From positions 3,782,001 through 3,846,000 of the forward strand of contig CM074766.1 of assembly GCA_037355855.1 (NCBI GenBank): a stretch of 64,000 nt of DNA, read 5' to 3'. The notes below the pieces were generated by a model that did not search any database, was not told where the DNA came from, and worked only from the letters and a program-made list of their open reading frames with translations. Every line of letters starts with the position of its first letter. Positions within the stretch are counted from its first letter, which is position 1. This DNA comes from Pseudo-nitzschia pungens. Its lineage: Eukaryota; Bacillariophyta; Bacillariophyceae; Bacillariales; Bacillariaceae. Of the stretch, positions 10,316-21,680 are shown piece after piece. The translations under genes and the position numbers were made by a program.

Positions 10316-10935
10316 GAATAGTAGTACATCAATTTTCACAAGCTTATACATTGATTTTCGCAACCCCAATTGTTTCAGAATAGTAGGACATCGAGTTTCA
10401 CAAGCTTATACATTGATTTTCGCAACCCCTTAAGAATTGTTTCAGAATAGTAGGACATCGATTTTCACAAGCATATGCACTGATTTTCGCAACCCCATGA
10501 GAATAGTTTCAGAATAGTAGGACATCGATTTCATAAGCTTATATGTTGATTTTCGCAACCCCTTAAGAATTGTTTCATAAAAGTAGGACATCGATTTTCA
10601 CAAGCTTATACGTTGACTTTCGCAACCCCTTAAGAATTGTTTCATAAAAGTAGGACATCAAGTTTCACAAGCTTATACGTTGATTTTTGCAACCCCTTAA
10701 GAATTGTTTCAGAATAGTAGGACACTGATTTTCACAAGAACATGCACTGATTTTTGCAACCCCTTACTATGAATAGTTTTGTGTGAGTTTCACAAGCTTA
10801 TAGATCGAGTTTCGCAACCCCATGAGAATAGTTTCGGAATAGTAGGACATCGATTTTCACAAGCACATACACTGATTTTCGCAACCCCCCAAAACTGTGC
10901 GACTACCATAAAAAAATCACAAGCACATACACTGA
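10316..10935. repeat. Tandem repeat of about 62 bp, ten units
   Basis: The unit carries GAATAGTAGGACATCGATTT, TCACAAGC(TTAT) and GATTTTCGCAACCCC. The TTTCGCAACCCC part resembles the subterminal TCGCGACCC repeats of the Plavaka-like elements, so the array may come from a transposon arm. Confidence 0.85.
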
Positions 10936-11040
10936 TTTTCACAACCCCCAAAACTGTGCGACTACCTTGAACGTAGGTGATGCAAACATATGTTGTGTTA
11001 AATTTGCACACAAATGAGGTTGCCACGGGGGGTCGCTACG
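10936..11040. other. Spacer between the 62-bp array and the gypsy leader fragment
   Basis: About 100 bp, including GGGGGGTCGCTACGGGGTTG. No gene. Confidence 0.4.
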
Positions 11041-11278
11041 GGGTTGCGTGACATTTATCAGACGCATGGTCATCAGCGCTCAGCTTGATTTTAAAATCAT
11101 GCCATACCCCGGGTCTACTTGTGGTTAGAATAGTAGTGATATGCAAATTGTGAGCTATTGTTTAGTCTATTGCTATCGATCCTCAGCAATCTCCTGCAAT
11201 TGGCGATAAGGAGACTCGCTAATCGTATTCTTATTCTTAGTCCTGAGTGGACTCGTGACTGTATTCCAGTGCATGGCA
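11041..11278 (-). mobile_element. Truncated gypsy element: LTR plus about 55 bp of leader
   Basis: On the minus strand 11278-11100 is a 179-bp LTR (TGCCATGC...GGTATGGCA) homologous to the LTRs at 42507 and 48161. It is followed by the same TGATTTTAAAATCA palindrome and GCTGAGCGCTGATGACCAT leader found after the 42507 LTR. The internal region stops near 11041. It is more diverged than the other copies, so older. Confidence 0.85.
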
Positions 11279-11693
11279 GTTGGTCTTCTTGTTGTTGCAA
11301 ATTCTCAATCTCAAGTGAAACCTTATTCAACTGAACACATATCCTCCGATTTTGGGCATGCTTTTTTACCAGAAAAGTGACTAAAAAAATTCTTATCGTC
11401 ATCAATGATCCTTTTGGTCAATGAATGATTAAGGTTACTGAAAACATTAGTAATTGCATTACCTCATTTAATTAAGCAACGTCTGGACCGTCGTTTTGTC
11501 GTACACGTAAGGTTACTACTGTACGTGTACCGGTACGTTTTGAGAAATTTCTAGAAAACCGCAAGAACCGATAAGGAAAGAGGCAACCCGACCTTCGAAA
11601 CACCCAACCGTCATTCGAACTGCCGTACAGAGAAGAATACCATGCCTCGTACGACGTAACAACAACAACAATAATCATAGTCTTGGCACCAAG
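11279..11693. other. Intergenic, upstream of the 11,694 gene
   Basis: 415 bp, moderately AT-rich, with GTACGTGTACCGGTACGTTT at 11521-11540, one of the TACCGGTA-type intergenic motifs. Presumably holds the promoter; no TATA box stands out. Confidence 0.4.
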
Positions 11694-13300
11694 ATGACAA
11701 AACCTATCGTCACACGGATTTCTGCCGATTCACTCAACAGAACCAACAGCGCATTCAGCCTCACAGACACCAGCAATGACGAGTCTTACACTTCGAAATC
11801 CGGTGTCATCAGACTACATACCTTTTCCATTTTGATTCTTGGTGCTTTGGGTCTTTACTCGTTGTCGGTGAGCAAACATCTCCTTGCCGAACAAGAGCTA
11901 TCATTGCTAGTGTATGGTGAAAATGATGCTACGCTTAGGCGCTGTCTCGATATGGCTGGTGGTCTTTGGACCCCCCAAGAAAACAATGCTATCCATCGAT
12001 ACACGAAAAAGAAGCCCAAGACAAATGTGCCGATAGATTTTCGGATTTTATGCACATCTCTAGAGAAGAGAATTTCGTGGGGTTCGTACAAGCTTCGATG
12101 CAACGACTTAAAGCGTTGGGCAGATGTGTGCGTCCCCAATGTCGAGATCACTGTCGGTGTTTCGATAGAGGAGTTACACGAACGATGGGGAAACAATATG
12201 ACAAATAAAGCAAACGGCATTGAAATCCACAGGGAAGGTCACAACAAAGACATTGACGTATTCTACAATTCGACAATATTTGTAAAGTCTCTTTCTCGGA
12301 GAGACTTTCCTCAGTTTGGAAAAAAATACATCGACGTCGTTGACGAGTACAATTGGAAGCAAGAAAACGTTCCTCTCGACATGCATCTTATATTTCAAAC
12401 GAAATGGCAGGGCCCAGCCTTGTATCCAAACCATAGCTTTTCGGTGGTTGAACATTGGTATAATAGCTATCCATCCGACATGACCAACTTGGGAGATCCG
12501 GAATATATACCACCAATAGAACAAAAATCATCACGCCGGCTGAACATTGCAACAATATGGAATACTCGACGAAGTCACGATCCCACAGAGGGTGGTTGCC
12601 CACGCCTGAGCATTCCAGATGTGAAATATTCTTGTCTTGATATGGTGAGTGCGGAGACTTGTAAGGAAGGAATGGAAATTACCGTAGGATCGGTGTTTTT
12701 GTGGAGTTATATCATCCTTTTGTGATTCTGTGATGTGTTCGATTTTTGCCCGAACAAAAATTATTGCGTTCTCACAATTTTCATGCATTGATGCCCAACG
12801 ATGCATAATAGGATTTTGATATAACATCATGGTACCTCAAGGTATTGAAAGGCAGCGAGTGCAACATGGTACGGACCATGGCATTCCCACAACTTGGGCC
12901 TGGAATGTTGTACTACAATGTTTTTCGAAAGTTTGATGCTCTTGTGGTCCTAGCCAAAAACCATACGGAGAAATTGGAATACGGAAACGTTCAACGAGCA
13001 ATCAGCCAGATGAGGAGTGGAGTGCCGGTTCTACTGGAGATTCGTGGCAGAGTGTTTGAAGATTTCATGGACCAATACAATTACCCCTGCGCTTTTCGCA
13101 GATATCACGAAGAAAGCATCGACGGCGAGAAAGCTAGAGTCCTCATGTCATTCGACGAAGCCGTGGAACAATTAAAGAATCCTGAAACAAGGAGGGAATG
13201 CCAAAGGAAAGGATTGGAAATAGTCAAAGATTATTCGCCTTCAAAAATTGGTCAAAAATTTCTGAAGACAGTAGGATATCAAGGGGACTTCAAGTGTTAG
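11694..13300 (+). CDS. Type II membrane, glycosyltransferase-like protein (2 exons, 469 aa)
   Basis: Exons 11694-12644 and 12842-13300; the 197-bp intron is GT-AG, phase 0. A hydrophobic anchor lies near residues 43-62 (FSILILGALGLYSL). The lumenal part has conserved blocks shared with the paralogue at 31445: ISWGSYKLRC, VDEYNW/VDEYGY, VVEHWYNS, IATIWNTRR and, in exon 2, GPGMLYYNVFRKFDALVVLAKN and SQMRSGVPVLLE. The C-terminal pattern resembles a nucleotide-sugar-binding half of GT-B enzymes, but that is inference. The paralogue has about 18 more residues at the exon junction, so the acceptor could instead be at 12857 (also phase 0), or this copy lost a segment. Likely Golgi or ER, single-pass. 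Confidence 0.7.
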
Positions 13301-13882
13301 CACGAGCACCACACCAACAGCCAGATTGTGGGATTTAGTTGAGGCATCGGCATAGAATAGAAAAAAATATATATTTTTGAGAGTTTCGCCCTTGCAAAAA
13401 CTTTCTGGTCACTGTATTGTAAAAATCTGTTGCAGTATTATTATTATTTGCTGCTCTGGGGTCATGACTCCTGATTGACTGGCTGTGCACCAATAATACA
13501 TGTAGTACTTTTCTTAGGTACTAATGCAAATTACAGTACGTATCCTCGATAGGGAATAGTGACAGTTTTTACTTACGCGTGTAAGTGTGAGTACAGAGGA
13601 ATGATTGGAGTTAGAAGTCTGTTCTTCGATCCGGATAGCGTTGACACCCTTTTCGTAATTTGGTCTGTTTCTGTTTGAAGTTTTCGTTGCCGCGTCATCA
13701 GATTTTGGGCCATCAAACACCCCGCACACCCATGTCAACGTTTTCGACGACTCACTTACTCCCTACCGTAACGGAAGATCAACTTGATGATCCTTCTGCA
13801 CATCTGTTGTACAAACATCTAGACACCATCACAGCAACGAACACATTCTCTCTGGAAGAAACCGAACGAGACCGCAATAACC
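13301..13882. other. Intergenic, 582 bp
   Basis: 3' region of the upstream gene and promoter of the DUF1279 gene. Open frames here are short and unsupported. AATAAT-rich near 13440. Confidence 0.4.
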
Positions 13883-14392
13883 ATGATATATCAACGTTTA
13901 CTACTACTCGCCACTATTTTGGGCTTCGTTGCTATCGATTCGGCTAACTCGTTTGTCACACAAAGTGCGCCCTTGACGAAGAGGGCGAAAACGGTTGCTT
14001 TGCAGGTCACAGAAGAAAAGAGTTCTGTCGAAGACACAACGGAAAAATATGGATTGGAAGTTGGACTTGCACAAGCTGCCAAAGACGGGGACGGAGAATC
14101 CGCAAAGTCTCTTTTGAAGAAGTATGGTGTTGCTTATTTGGCAACCTCGATTCCTTTGGCTATTGTTAGTTTTTCCCTGTGCTATGTCCTTGTAGACAGT
14201 GGTGTTGACGTTGGATCACTCTTGGCCAAGGTTGGAATCGAAAACACAGGAATGGCAGAAAAAACAGGTACAGTGGCGATTGCATACGCTGCGCACAAGG
14301 CTGCGAGCCCAATCAGGTTTCCACCAACCGTTATTTTGACACCGGTCGTCGCCAAACTGATTGGAAAGGAACCAGAAGAAGCAAAGGAATAA
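13883..14392 (+). CDS. Plastid-targeted DUF1279 (FAM210-like) protein, 169 aa
   Basis: Residues 1-23 form a signal peptide (LLLLATILGFVAIDSANS) with a Phe directly after the predicted cleavage site (ANS-FVTQS), like the ASAFAP motif of diatom bipartite plastid presequences; a basic transit-like stretch follows. The mature part is one DUF1279 domain (about 78-160): LKKYGVAYLATSIPLAIVSF, a YVLVDSGVDVGSLL block and the signature AYAAHKAASPIRFPPT, with VILTPVVAKLIG at the end. It has two predicted membrane segments. FAM210 proteins act in mitochondria or chloroplasts; the exact role is unknown. No intron. Confidence 0.85.
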   Translation: MIYQRLLLLATILGFVAIDSANSFVTQSAPLTKRAKTVALQVTEEKSSVEDTTEKYGLEVGLAQAAKDGDGESAKSLLKKYGVAYLATSIPLAIVSFSLCYVLVDSGVDVGSLLAKVGIENTGMAEKTGTVAIAYAAHKAASPIRFPPTVILTPVVAKLIGKEPEEAKE

Positions 14393-15522
14393 GCAGAATT
14401 CATCTGATATTTCAAGGGAAAGATTTATTGCTTGATGGAATTGATCATTCAAAATGCAAAACAAATAATGATCAATCTACACATGAATGGATGTGTTCAC
14501 AAATTTCGACAGAAAAATGAAATGAATTGAAGAAATTCCAGGTATCAATCACACATTCAATGTCACACGAATCCGCGCACTCTTCATCAGTAAAAGTTTG
14601 ATATCAAGGACAGCACAAAAGTCGACAAATCTTACTTGTACCTACACCTGCAATTCATATAGAGTCCCAGAAGCCAGGTTTCAGCCTTGTTGAATCCGAT
14701 TCAAATCAATAGGACCCTAAAATGATTAAGTTCGAAGTTATTTTTCTTACGCTTCACATGTGTCAAATCAGAAACATTGCGCCCTTTCTGACAACAAGGA
14801 GTTTCAAGTTAGTTGCAGATGTAGTAAATTCAATCAAGCGCGGTCGCAGCAATCGATCACGATCTGCTACTTCTTGCAACAGTTTTTTCCACAGGTTTGT
14901 GATCTTGATGTAGTATCGAAAAGGTAAGGAATTACGCATCGAGTGCCGAGTATCTCACCGGCAGTCATTCCATAGCTCCACAGATAAGCACATACGTGTG
15001 CTAAAGTCAGAACAGTACGAGACTAAGAAAGGTCGAATTGTACGGAGAGCAATTCGACATATTCTGGAAGCATCGAATTTCTACTTGAGATCAAATTACG
15101 AAACAAAATGGAGTTTATCAATCGCAAAAACAGAGGATTCGGTCCGTTGACATCATTTCAAGTTCAGTGTATGTGTACTATGTTCACAAATCTTTAGCTT
15201 AAAAGTGGATCTCTGCCTTATACTTCGAAAAGTGACATTCGGTTTCGTTGAATCGTTCAATCTGTCGAACTCTAAATTCGACACCGTTTTTGCTTCATTC
15301 GGTCAGTATCAGATGGCCAGAAGGTCTTCTTGCGCTCTAGGATGATAATGTCTCCCACTCACTCTCTCTCGTATTCCACCAACTCCGAAAATCGTTCCCG
15401 ATCCCCACCTTTGCTTTTCTGCCAAGTTGGAAGTTAGTCGATTAGTCGACTAGGTTGCGTAGACTGTGAACGAAGCATGTTTGTGAAAAGTCGAAGCTGC
15501 CCTCTTGGTCGCAGTTTTCCAT
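14393..15522. other. Intergenic, 1.1 kb
   Basis: Lies between the DUF1279 gene and the convergent DPM3 gene. No open frame above 70 codons with recognisable content; no repeat seen. May hold untranslated regions or a non-coding RNA that I cannot recognise. Confidence 0.4.
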
Positions 15523-15798
15523 TTACGTATCTTTTATGATGCCTCGTTTCTTCATTTCAGCCTTTGCTTCCAGAACTTGCCGATCAATTTCGGCAGCAGC
15601 CTCTGGAGTATCCTTGAAACTTATCAACCCGATGATGACAGATGCAACGGCATAGATACCGAGCAAGACGATCGACCAAACCGGTGCGTATAGGATTAGC
15701 GAATTTGATTTGAGTTCCGGTCGTTGTATCAGAGTGAACCATATGGCCAGGAAAGCCACTGAGACCCCAAGAAAAATCTGATAACGAAGCAGTTCCAT
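15523..15798 (-). CDS. DPM3: Dolichol-phosphate mannosyltransferase subunit 3 (91 aa)
   Basis: Small ER membrane subunit that holds the catalytic DPM1 at the membrane for Dol-P-Man synthesis (N-glycan, GPI and O-mannose donors). Two membrane segments (about 5-22 and 35-58) are followed by the family signature FKDTPEAAAEIDRQVLEAKA and EMKKRGI. Its length is that of known DPM3 proteins. The start is the ATG at 15798; the GTG just before it is not used by eukaryotes. Single exon. Confidence 0.88.
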   Translation of the reverse strand: MELLRYQIFLGVSVAFLAIWFTLIQRPELKSNSLILYAPVWSIVLLGIYAVASVIIGLISFKDTPEAAAEIDRQVLEAKAEMKKRGIIKDT

Positions 15799-16536
15799 CA
15801 CGGTGGAGTGACTTCGACACCTTTCGTCGTTGCCGAGAAAAGGGTTGAGCTCTGAATGGACGACGACGAGGTTAACAATCCGATGGTATTCCTCGTGAAA
15901 AGTGCTGTTCCGCCTTTCGTTCCGAACTGTATTGGTGTCGTATTTTGAAATCTCCTACTCAACTTTTCAATACCAGCGGTCGTAGTTGTAATCTATTCTA
16001 CCAGTAAGGTTTACGGTATGTTGAAGCCGAGTCTTATTGTTCACCCGAATGACCACCGTACGGTAGAAGTCAACTTCGTATTGAGTCTGCGGGAAAGTAT
16101 CCTATGGGATACCCCGGCGCCGTCTCGGGTGTACGTCAACTTCGGAGTGCACGTAACCTTACTCTGTGCTCACATCTGTCTACACTAGGTCATACCATAC
16201 ACTATGTCTACTCTTTAGTGATGGCGGATTGACGAAGCTTTAGGCGAATGTGTGGCGTAGCGTATCCGCGCGGTAGCTATCTAGTCACTAACCCGAACCC
16301 TAATCGGGTGGGACCCCTATGTAGTAGGGGTATGTAGGGTTAGTACAGTGCACAGAGAGTCCTTGCCACAACGGGTGGAGAGGAGAGTTGAGGGGGTGAA
16401 GCGCGAATGGAAATCGAGCCACCGCCACTCTCCAAGTTGACGTGTACAGCCGGAAAAAGAAAGAAAAAAGAAAAAAATAGGGTGGGATGGTTGTCTAACG
16501 GGGCTTAAGAGCGCAGGGCGCGGACAGTTAGGCAAC
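15799..16536. other. Intergenic, 740 bp
   Basis: 5' region of DPM3 and unassigned sequence. Scattered TACGGTA-like motifs (16013, 16059). No gene found. Confidence 0.4.
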
Positions 16537-16973
16537 CTAGGCGGTGTCGGCGGGAGCCGGAGCAAGTGGGCCCACGGCGGGGGCGGGCGGAAGGGCGTCG
16601 GTGGAGGCGCGATTGGGAGGGAAGACAAAGGCGTAGCATGTGGCCGGGGCGAGCGTGCTGTGGGAGGCGCCATAGGCGGTGGCAACGTTTGCCATGAAGC
16701 TATCTTTGGTGGTTTTCGTGGTGAATTGGCACAAGGCCTTGCCCCGCATGGAGCAAGGGAAAAGGAAGCGGCCATTAGGGACGACAACACCAAAGACGTA
16801 GTGCCCATGGTAGTCGATGAGGGTGGGGACATGGAGGCACAGGAGGTAGGGGCGCGCGGAGGTGCCCAGCGGGGTGACCACATTGTCGGAGGAGAAAACG
16901 AGGCCGAAGGCATTGAGAGTGGCAACCAGGGTCGCGTCAGGGACAGGGCTGGTCGAAAGGGGGACACGGAGAG
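16537..16973 (-). pseudogene. Unidentified ORF, 5' part removed by transposon insertion
   Basis: An open GC-rich frame of about 145 codons runs from the transposon edge to a stop at 16537. Segments include TLNAFGLVFSSDNVV, IDYHGHYVFGVVVPNGRFLF and an Ala/Pro-rich end. I do not recognise the family. The 5' end is missing: the element at 16974 interrupts the frame and its other flank (22362) is a copia-like relic, not the continuation. A competing open frame on the same strand (16317-16967) makes the coding frame uncertain. Confidence 0.4.
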
Positions 16974-16998
16974 ACGTCCGAAAACCGGTTCGCGACCC
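16974..16998 (+). repeat. Terminal inverted repeat, left
   Basis: 25 bp beginning ACGTCCGAAAAC and ending TTCGCGACCC, followed by further TCGCGA motifs within 120 bp. Confidence 0.85.
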
Positions 16999-17514
16999 CT
17001 CCCAAGAATTTATTTGGGGGGTTCGCAATTCATTCCTGGCTCATTTCGACGTAGCTCCATTCGTAGCCCTCTCGCGATTCGCAACCCCAATCGCGACCGC
17101 ATACCTACCTCAATTCCGAGAAAAAGAGAAAAAATTCAAACAAGACCCAATTTTTTTTTAAGACTCAAATATTTTCTTCAGTCACTTAATCAAATTAATC
17201 AACCCCATTCTAATTTTCTCGTGTTTTTTTCAAAAAAGTTAATTCTTTTTTTTTGAACACGACACAAATTATTTCCCGGCACACCCCTCAAGAAATTCCA
17301 GCATACATTCAAAAAATTCTTCACAAAAATTATGGACTACTCCAGAAATCGCGACCCCTCTCCTCACACGAATTGCGACCCTCACCTAAGAAATTTTGAA
17401 TTACTGTGATGCAAAACCAGTCAATCTTTCAAAAAAATTTTAGAATTTATAGTAACAATTTTATTCTCAATTCGTTTTTTCTTGTTCCCACCACCACACA
17501 AATTTACATCCTAC

Positions 17515-17735
17515 ATCATATTTGAGTTGTGATTGCATCATATTTGAGTTGCGATCGCATCATATTTCCTCAGTTGCAATCCCATCATATTTGAGTTGCG
17601 ATCCCATCATATTTCCTCAGTTGCGATCGCATCATATTTGAGTTGCGATCCCATCATCATATTTCAGTTGGGATCGCATCATATTGTTTGAGTTGCGATA
17701 TGTGTCAGTTGCCCCGTCGCATCATTTTTCAGTTG
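17515..17735. repeat. Short tandem repeat, GCATCATATTTGAGTTGCGA
   Basis: About seven 22-34 bp units of ATCGCATCATATTTGAGTTGC with variants. The core GCGATCGCATCAT is again like the subterminal TCGCGA motif. The reverse-orientation counterpart at 1130-1235 is shorter. Confidence 0.8.
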
Positions 17736-18369
17736 CCCCGTCGCATTAAAGTTGATTCTTCCCTATCAATAGCAAGCAGGCAACTAAATGCAGAATTAGA
17801 ACAATTGAAATACATTATCAATACCCCAGATCTTGATGTGCTTCACTCACCGTTGCATTATATTTCATTTGCCGTTGCATCCTATTTCATCAGCAGTTGC
17901 AGTCGCCTCCCTATCAGGAGCAAGCAGGCAAGTCAATGATGCACAGTTAGACGAATCAAAATCCATGATTAATACCTCCTCCAACCTTGATGTGGTTCAC
18001 TTACCATTTCCATCTCATCATATTTCAGTTGCCGTCTTTCTTGTTCCATTCCGACCCAAAATTATGTGAAGTAAGATTTACGACCGACACATGCATTTTC
18101 TGTCATGCATTTATTTGCTGAGAATTGATTTCTTCTACATGATAGCAGTAGAGTTACTACTAGTAGTATGTACCGTACTGAAGTAATAGTAGAAACCAGT
18201 AGAAACCTGATGGTGGTATTGCGCGCCACCTAAACAACAGAGAGCCGGCCCCGCTGCGCCATAATTTTGGACTACCTCTTATGTACTACTACATACGCAC
18301 TGCAGTAGTATGTAGCAGCAGTGTATAACTGTACTACTACTACAAGCAGCAAGAATAGTACTACCTCAG

Positions 18370-19615
18370 TGAATATATCATCAAATCAAATATCTGAATG
18401 AATGTGGCCAATCTTTGTGTGATTCCAGTGTGAATATTCCTCATCCTATCCATGAGCAAGACTATTCAAAAAGAAGTATTCAAAAATCACCAATAATTTG
18501 GATGTCACCACTGAATAATTAGTAGTTGGCCCAGTACTGCGGAATTTACTAGAAAATACTGTAAAATCACATATCTGAATGAATCTGGCCAATCTTTGTG
18601 TGATTCCAGTGTGAATATTTCTCATCCTATCCATGGGCAAGAGTATGCAAAAAGAAGTATTCAAAAATCGCCAATGGTATGGGTGTCACCACTGAATAAT
18701 TAATATTTGGTCAACTACTGCGGAATTCACTAGAAAAAAGTAGCAAATCACATATCGGAATGAATCTGGCCAATAGTTGTGTGATTCCAGTGTGAATATT
18801 CCTCATACTGTGCATGGGCAAGAGTATGCAAAAAGAAGTATTCAAAAATCACCAATAATTTGGGTGTCACCACTGAATAATTAATATTTGTTCCACTACT
18901 GCGGAATTTACTAGAAAAAAGTACCAAATCACATATCTGAATGAATGCGGCCAATAGTTGTGTGATTCCAGTGTGAATATTTCTCATCCTGTGCATGGGC
19001 AAGACTATTCAAAAAGAAGTATTCAAAAATCACCTATAATTTGGGTGTCACCACTGAATAATTAATATTTGGCCCACTACTGCGGAATTTGCTAGAAAAA
19101 AGTACCAAATCACATATCAGAATGAATCTGGCCAATATTTGTGTGATTCCAGTGTGAATATTTCTCATCCTGTGCATGGGCAAGACTATTCAAACAGAAG
19201 TATTCAAAAATCACCAATAATTTGGGTGTCACCACAGAATAATTAATATTTGGCCAACTACTGGAGAATTTACTAGAAAAAAGTACCAAATCACATATCA
19301 GAATGAATCTGGCCAATATTTGTGTGATTCCAGTGTGAATATTTCTCATCCTATGCATGGGCAAGAGTATTCAAAAAGAAGTATTCCAAAAGCACCAATA
19401 ATTTGGATGTCACCACTGAATAATTAATATTTGGTCCACTACTGCGGAATTTACTAGAAAAAATTACCAAATCACATATCTGAATGAATCTGGCCAATAT
19501 TTGTGTGATTCCAGTGTGAATATACCTCATCCTATCCATGGGTAAGAGTATTCAAAAAGAAGTATTCAAAAATCACCAATGGTATGGATGTCACCACTGA
19601 ATAATTAATATTTGG
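18370..19615. repeat. 180-bp satellite array inside the transposon (about 7 units)
   Basis: Units of about 180 bp (AAGAAGTATTCAAAAATCAC at 18471, 18650, 18834 and onward), each with GGTGTCACCACTGAATAATT. It is the reverse complement of the array at 1-460. Array length differs between the arms. Confidence 0.92.
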
Positions 19616-19694
19616 TTGAATAGCTGAATAGCTCACTTATTGTGACATGTGCTTCGCAGCCAAAATATTGCTATCGAATCGTGATGTAGCAAAA

Positions 19695-19770
19695 GACATT
19701 CCCATGATGGGACTTGAACTGGCAACACTACATTCTGTGCACCCAATGGTGCCACTATTACTATCTACTA
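19695..19770 (-). other. tRNA-like sequence with a B-box (possible SINE or tRNA relic)
   Basis: On the minus strand CCAGTTCAAGTCCCATCATG resembles a T-loop/B-box (GTTCAANTCC), and about 30 bases upstream is a weak A-box-like TGGCACCATTGGG. The T-stem does not pair, so this is not a functional tRNA. Confidence 0.3.
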
Positions 19771-20454
19771 CTGCCAGAAGGGTGTTCTCTCTATGTTATA
19801 ATGCTACTACGATCTCGGGGAAGGCTCATCGTGTATAATATGTACCAAGAGTAAGGTACCGTACCTCCACCGCTTCGCGCCAAAAGATTTGGACCAGTAC
19901 CATACATACAGTATACACAGTACTGGAAACCTACACATCCCCTGCCTATACATACATACGTACTACTAGGTACTATGTATGCAGACATGTCATTTTTTCT
20001 TTTACTAAGACTGTAGACTTAGTACTGTAATCTACGTACATTGCTGTCATTTTTTCCAGTCAGCCTGTACAAACAGTACTGTTACCTACGTACATTATGT
20101 GCATCATCACGGTGAATTTTGTTGTTCGATTTTCCGCCCCACATCTCCCTCGTGGAGGATGTGTGTCATAATTTTCATAATTTTCGTTTCGGCGTTGGAA
20201 ATTTTCTGTCAGGCCCAGTTTAAAGTGAGATCAAGGCGCCTGGTACCATCTTGGAGAGACTAATGGCAAAGAAAGTAAAGAACTGATCACTCTTGAAATC
20301 CTTCCTGTTATCTTTTGTTATCAAGGTAGGGTGGGTTGCAGACCTTGAGTCATCTGGCTTATCCAGATATCTATGAGTACGACGCGCGAACGAACCTGCA
20401 GACGACGATGACGATCGGAACAACGACACTAAAAGGTACTGTAATTGAATACCA

Positions 20455-20920
20455 ATCGGGACAGGGATTACGATGATGACAACGACGAAGACGATCGAAG
20501 CAAAGAGCAACGACGATTTCAGGGAGGACCACAAAGATGATCAAAGCAAAGAGCAACGACAATTTTATTGACGACGACGATGACAATCGAAGCGAATAGC
20601 AACGACGACTTCAAGAGCAACGACGATTTCAAGGACAACGACGAAGAACAGCAACGACGATTTCAGGGAGGATGACGAAGATGATCAAAGCGAAGAGCAA
20701 AGATGACTTCAGGGAGGACAAGGACAATCGAAGCGAAGAGCAACGATGATTTCAGGATGATTTCAGGGAAGACGGCGAAGACGAAGACGATCGAAGCAAA
20801 GAGCAACGACGACTTCAAGAGCTACGACGATTTCAAGGACAACGACAAAGATGATCGAAGCAAAGAGCAACGAAGATGATCGAAACAAAGACAATCGAAG
20901 CAAATAGCAACGACTCGTTG
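20455..20920. repeat. GACGATCGAAGCAAAGAGCA minisatellite in the transposon
   Basis: Degenerate units of about 40 bp (GAAGACGATCGAAGCAAAGA, GCAACGACGATTTCAGGGAG), in the position matching the arrays around the second gene of the 52-kb element. Confidence 0.85.
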
Positions 20921-21019
20921 CAATCACGACGAAAGCGTTCTGAGCACAGAGCAATTCGCAACACAGCAAATGATACAAAGATTTTTTATTGTTTAGTTAC
21001 CTGCCTAGTGTAGAATGGT

Positions 21020-21430
21020 TCATTCAGCAATGCCGGTGCTGTCTGATTCCTCTCGTTGTACAGGACAAGCGGAGTAGAGGCTCTCGTAGGTAATATATGT
21101 CATAGAATTATTCCTCTTTTCAAAGAATTCGAGCCATTGCAATCGATTGTGAACAACCAACCACCGACCATTGTTTACTGGTTCCGCATTCTCGTCCAGT
21201 TCAGGAACAACTGCCAGTTCCGAAAGAATAGTGTCAGTGTTTAATAAATATAAAGTATTGTCAAGATAGCCACTTTTTACAAAGTGAGACGATGTAGACC
21301 TTGGATCCTCTTTAAACTTTCTGACAACCGCGCAGATGCCATCTGAATCAACATCGTATCCATTCACAGCCGATGTGGGTTGTTTCAAATCTTTCACATG
21401 CAGAAAACACAGCATTTGACAGGGGATTTC
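21020..21430 (-). pseudogene. Transposase C-terminal fragment
   Basis: About 136 codons nearly identical to the C-terminus of the 52571 transposase (MLCFLHVKDLKQPTSAVNGY ... VQREESDSTGIAE), including the natural stop. It is separated from the N-terminal fragment by a minisatellite and by loss of the whole catalytic core (about 2.4 kb). Confidence 0.9.
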
Positions 21431-21454
21431 AGTGTTGTCATCAACTGCAAACGT

Positions 21455-21680
21455 TGCTGCTTGCTGTCCCCCCTGTATTATCGACGCGTTGCTGCTTGCT
21501 GTCCCCCCTGTATTATCGACGCGTTGCTGCTTGCTGTCCCCCCTGTATTATCGACACGTTGCTGCTTGCTGTCCCCCCCTGTATTATCGACGCGTTGGTT
21601 GCTGCTTGCTGTCCCGCCCTCCCCTTTATCATCGACGCGTTGTTGCTGCCGATGCGTTGCTGCTGCTTGCTGTGATGGTG
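21455..21680. repeat. 35-bp minisatellite at the internal deletion junction
   Basis: About six units of TGCTGTCCCCCCTGTATTAT followed by CGACGCGTTGCTGCT. It sits exactly where the transposase catalytic region is missing and is seen nowhere else in the window. Confidence 0.9.

Noticed and set aside
9340..10935. CRISPR-like array
   Set aside because: Units are 62-180 bp tandem repeats without regular unique spacers, in a eukaryotic context.
1..19615. A single giant palindrome or foldback element between 1-2096 and 16974-19615
   Set aside because: Each arm has its own terminus facing the intervening DNA (2096 and 16974), and 16974 pairs with the terminus at 22361. Two separate insertions explain the inverted similarity better.
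19695..19770. Functional tRNA gene
   Set aside because: B-box-like sequence only; T-stem and acceptor stem do not pair.
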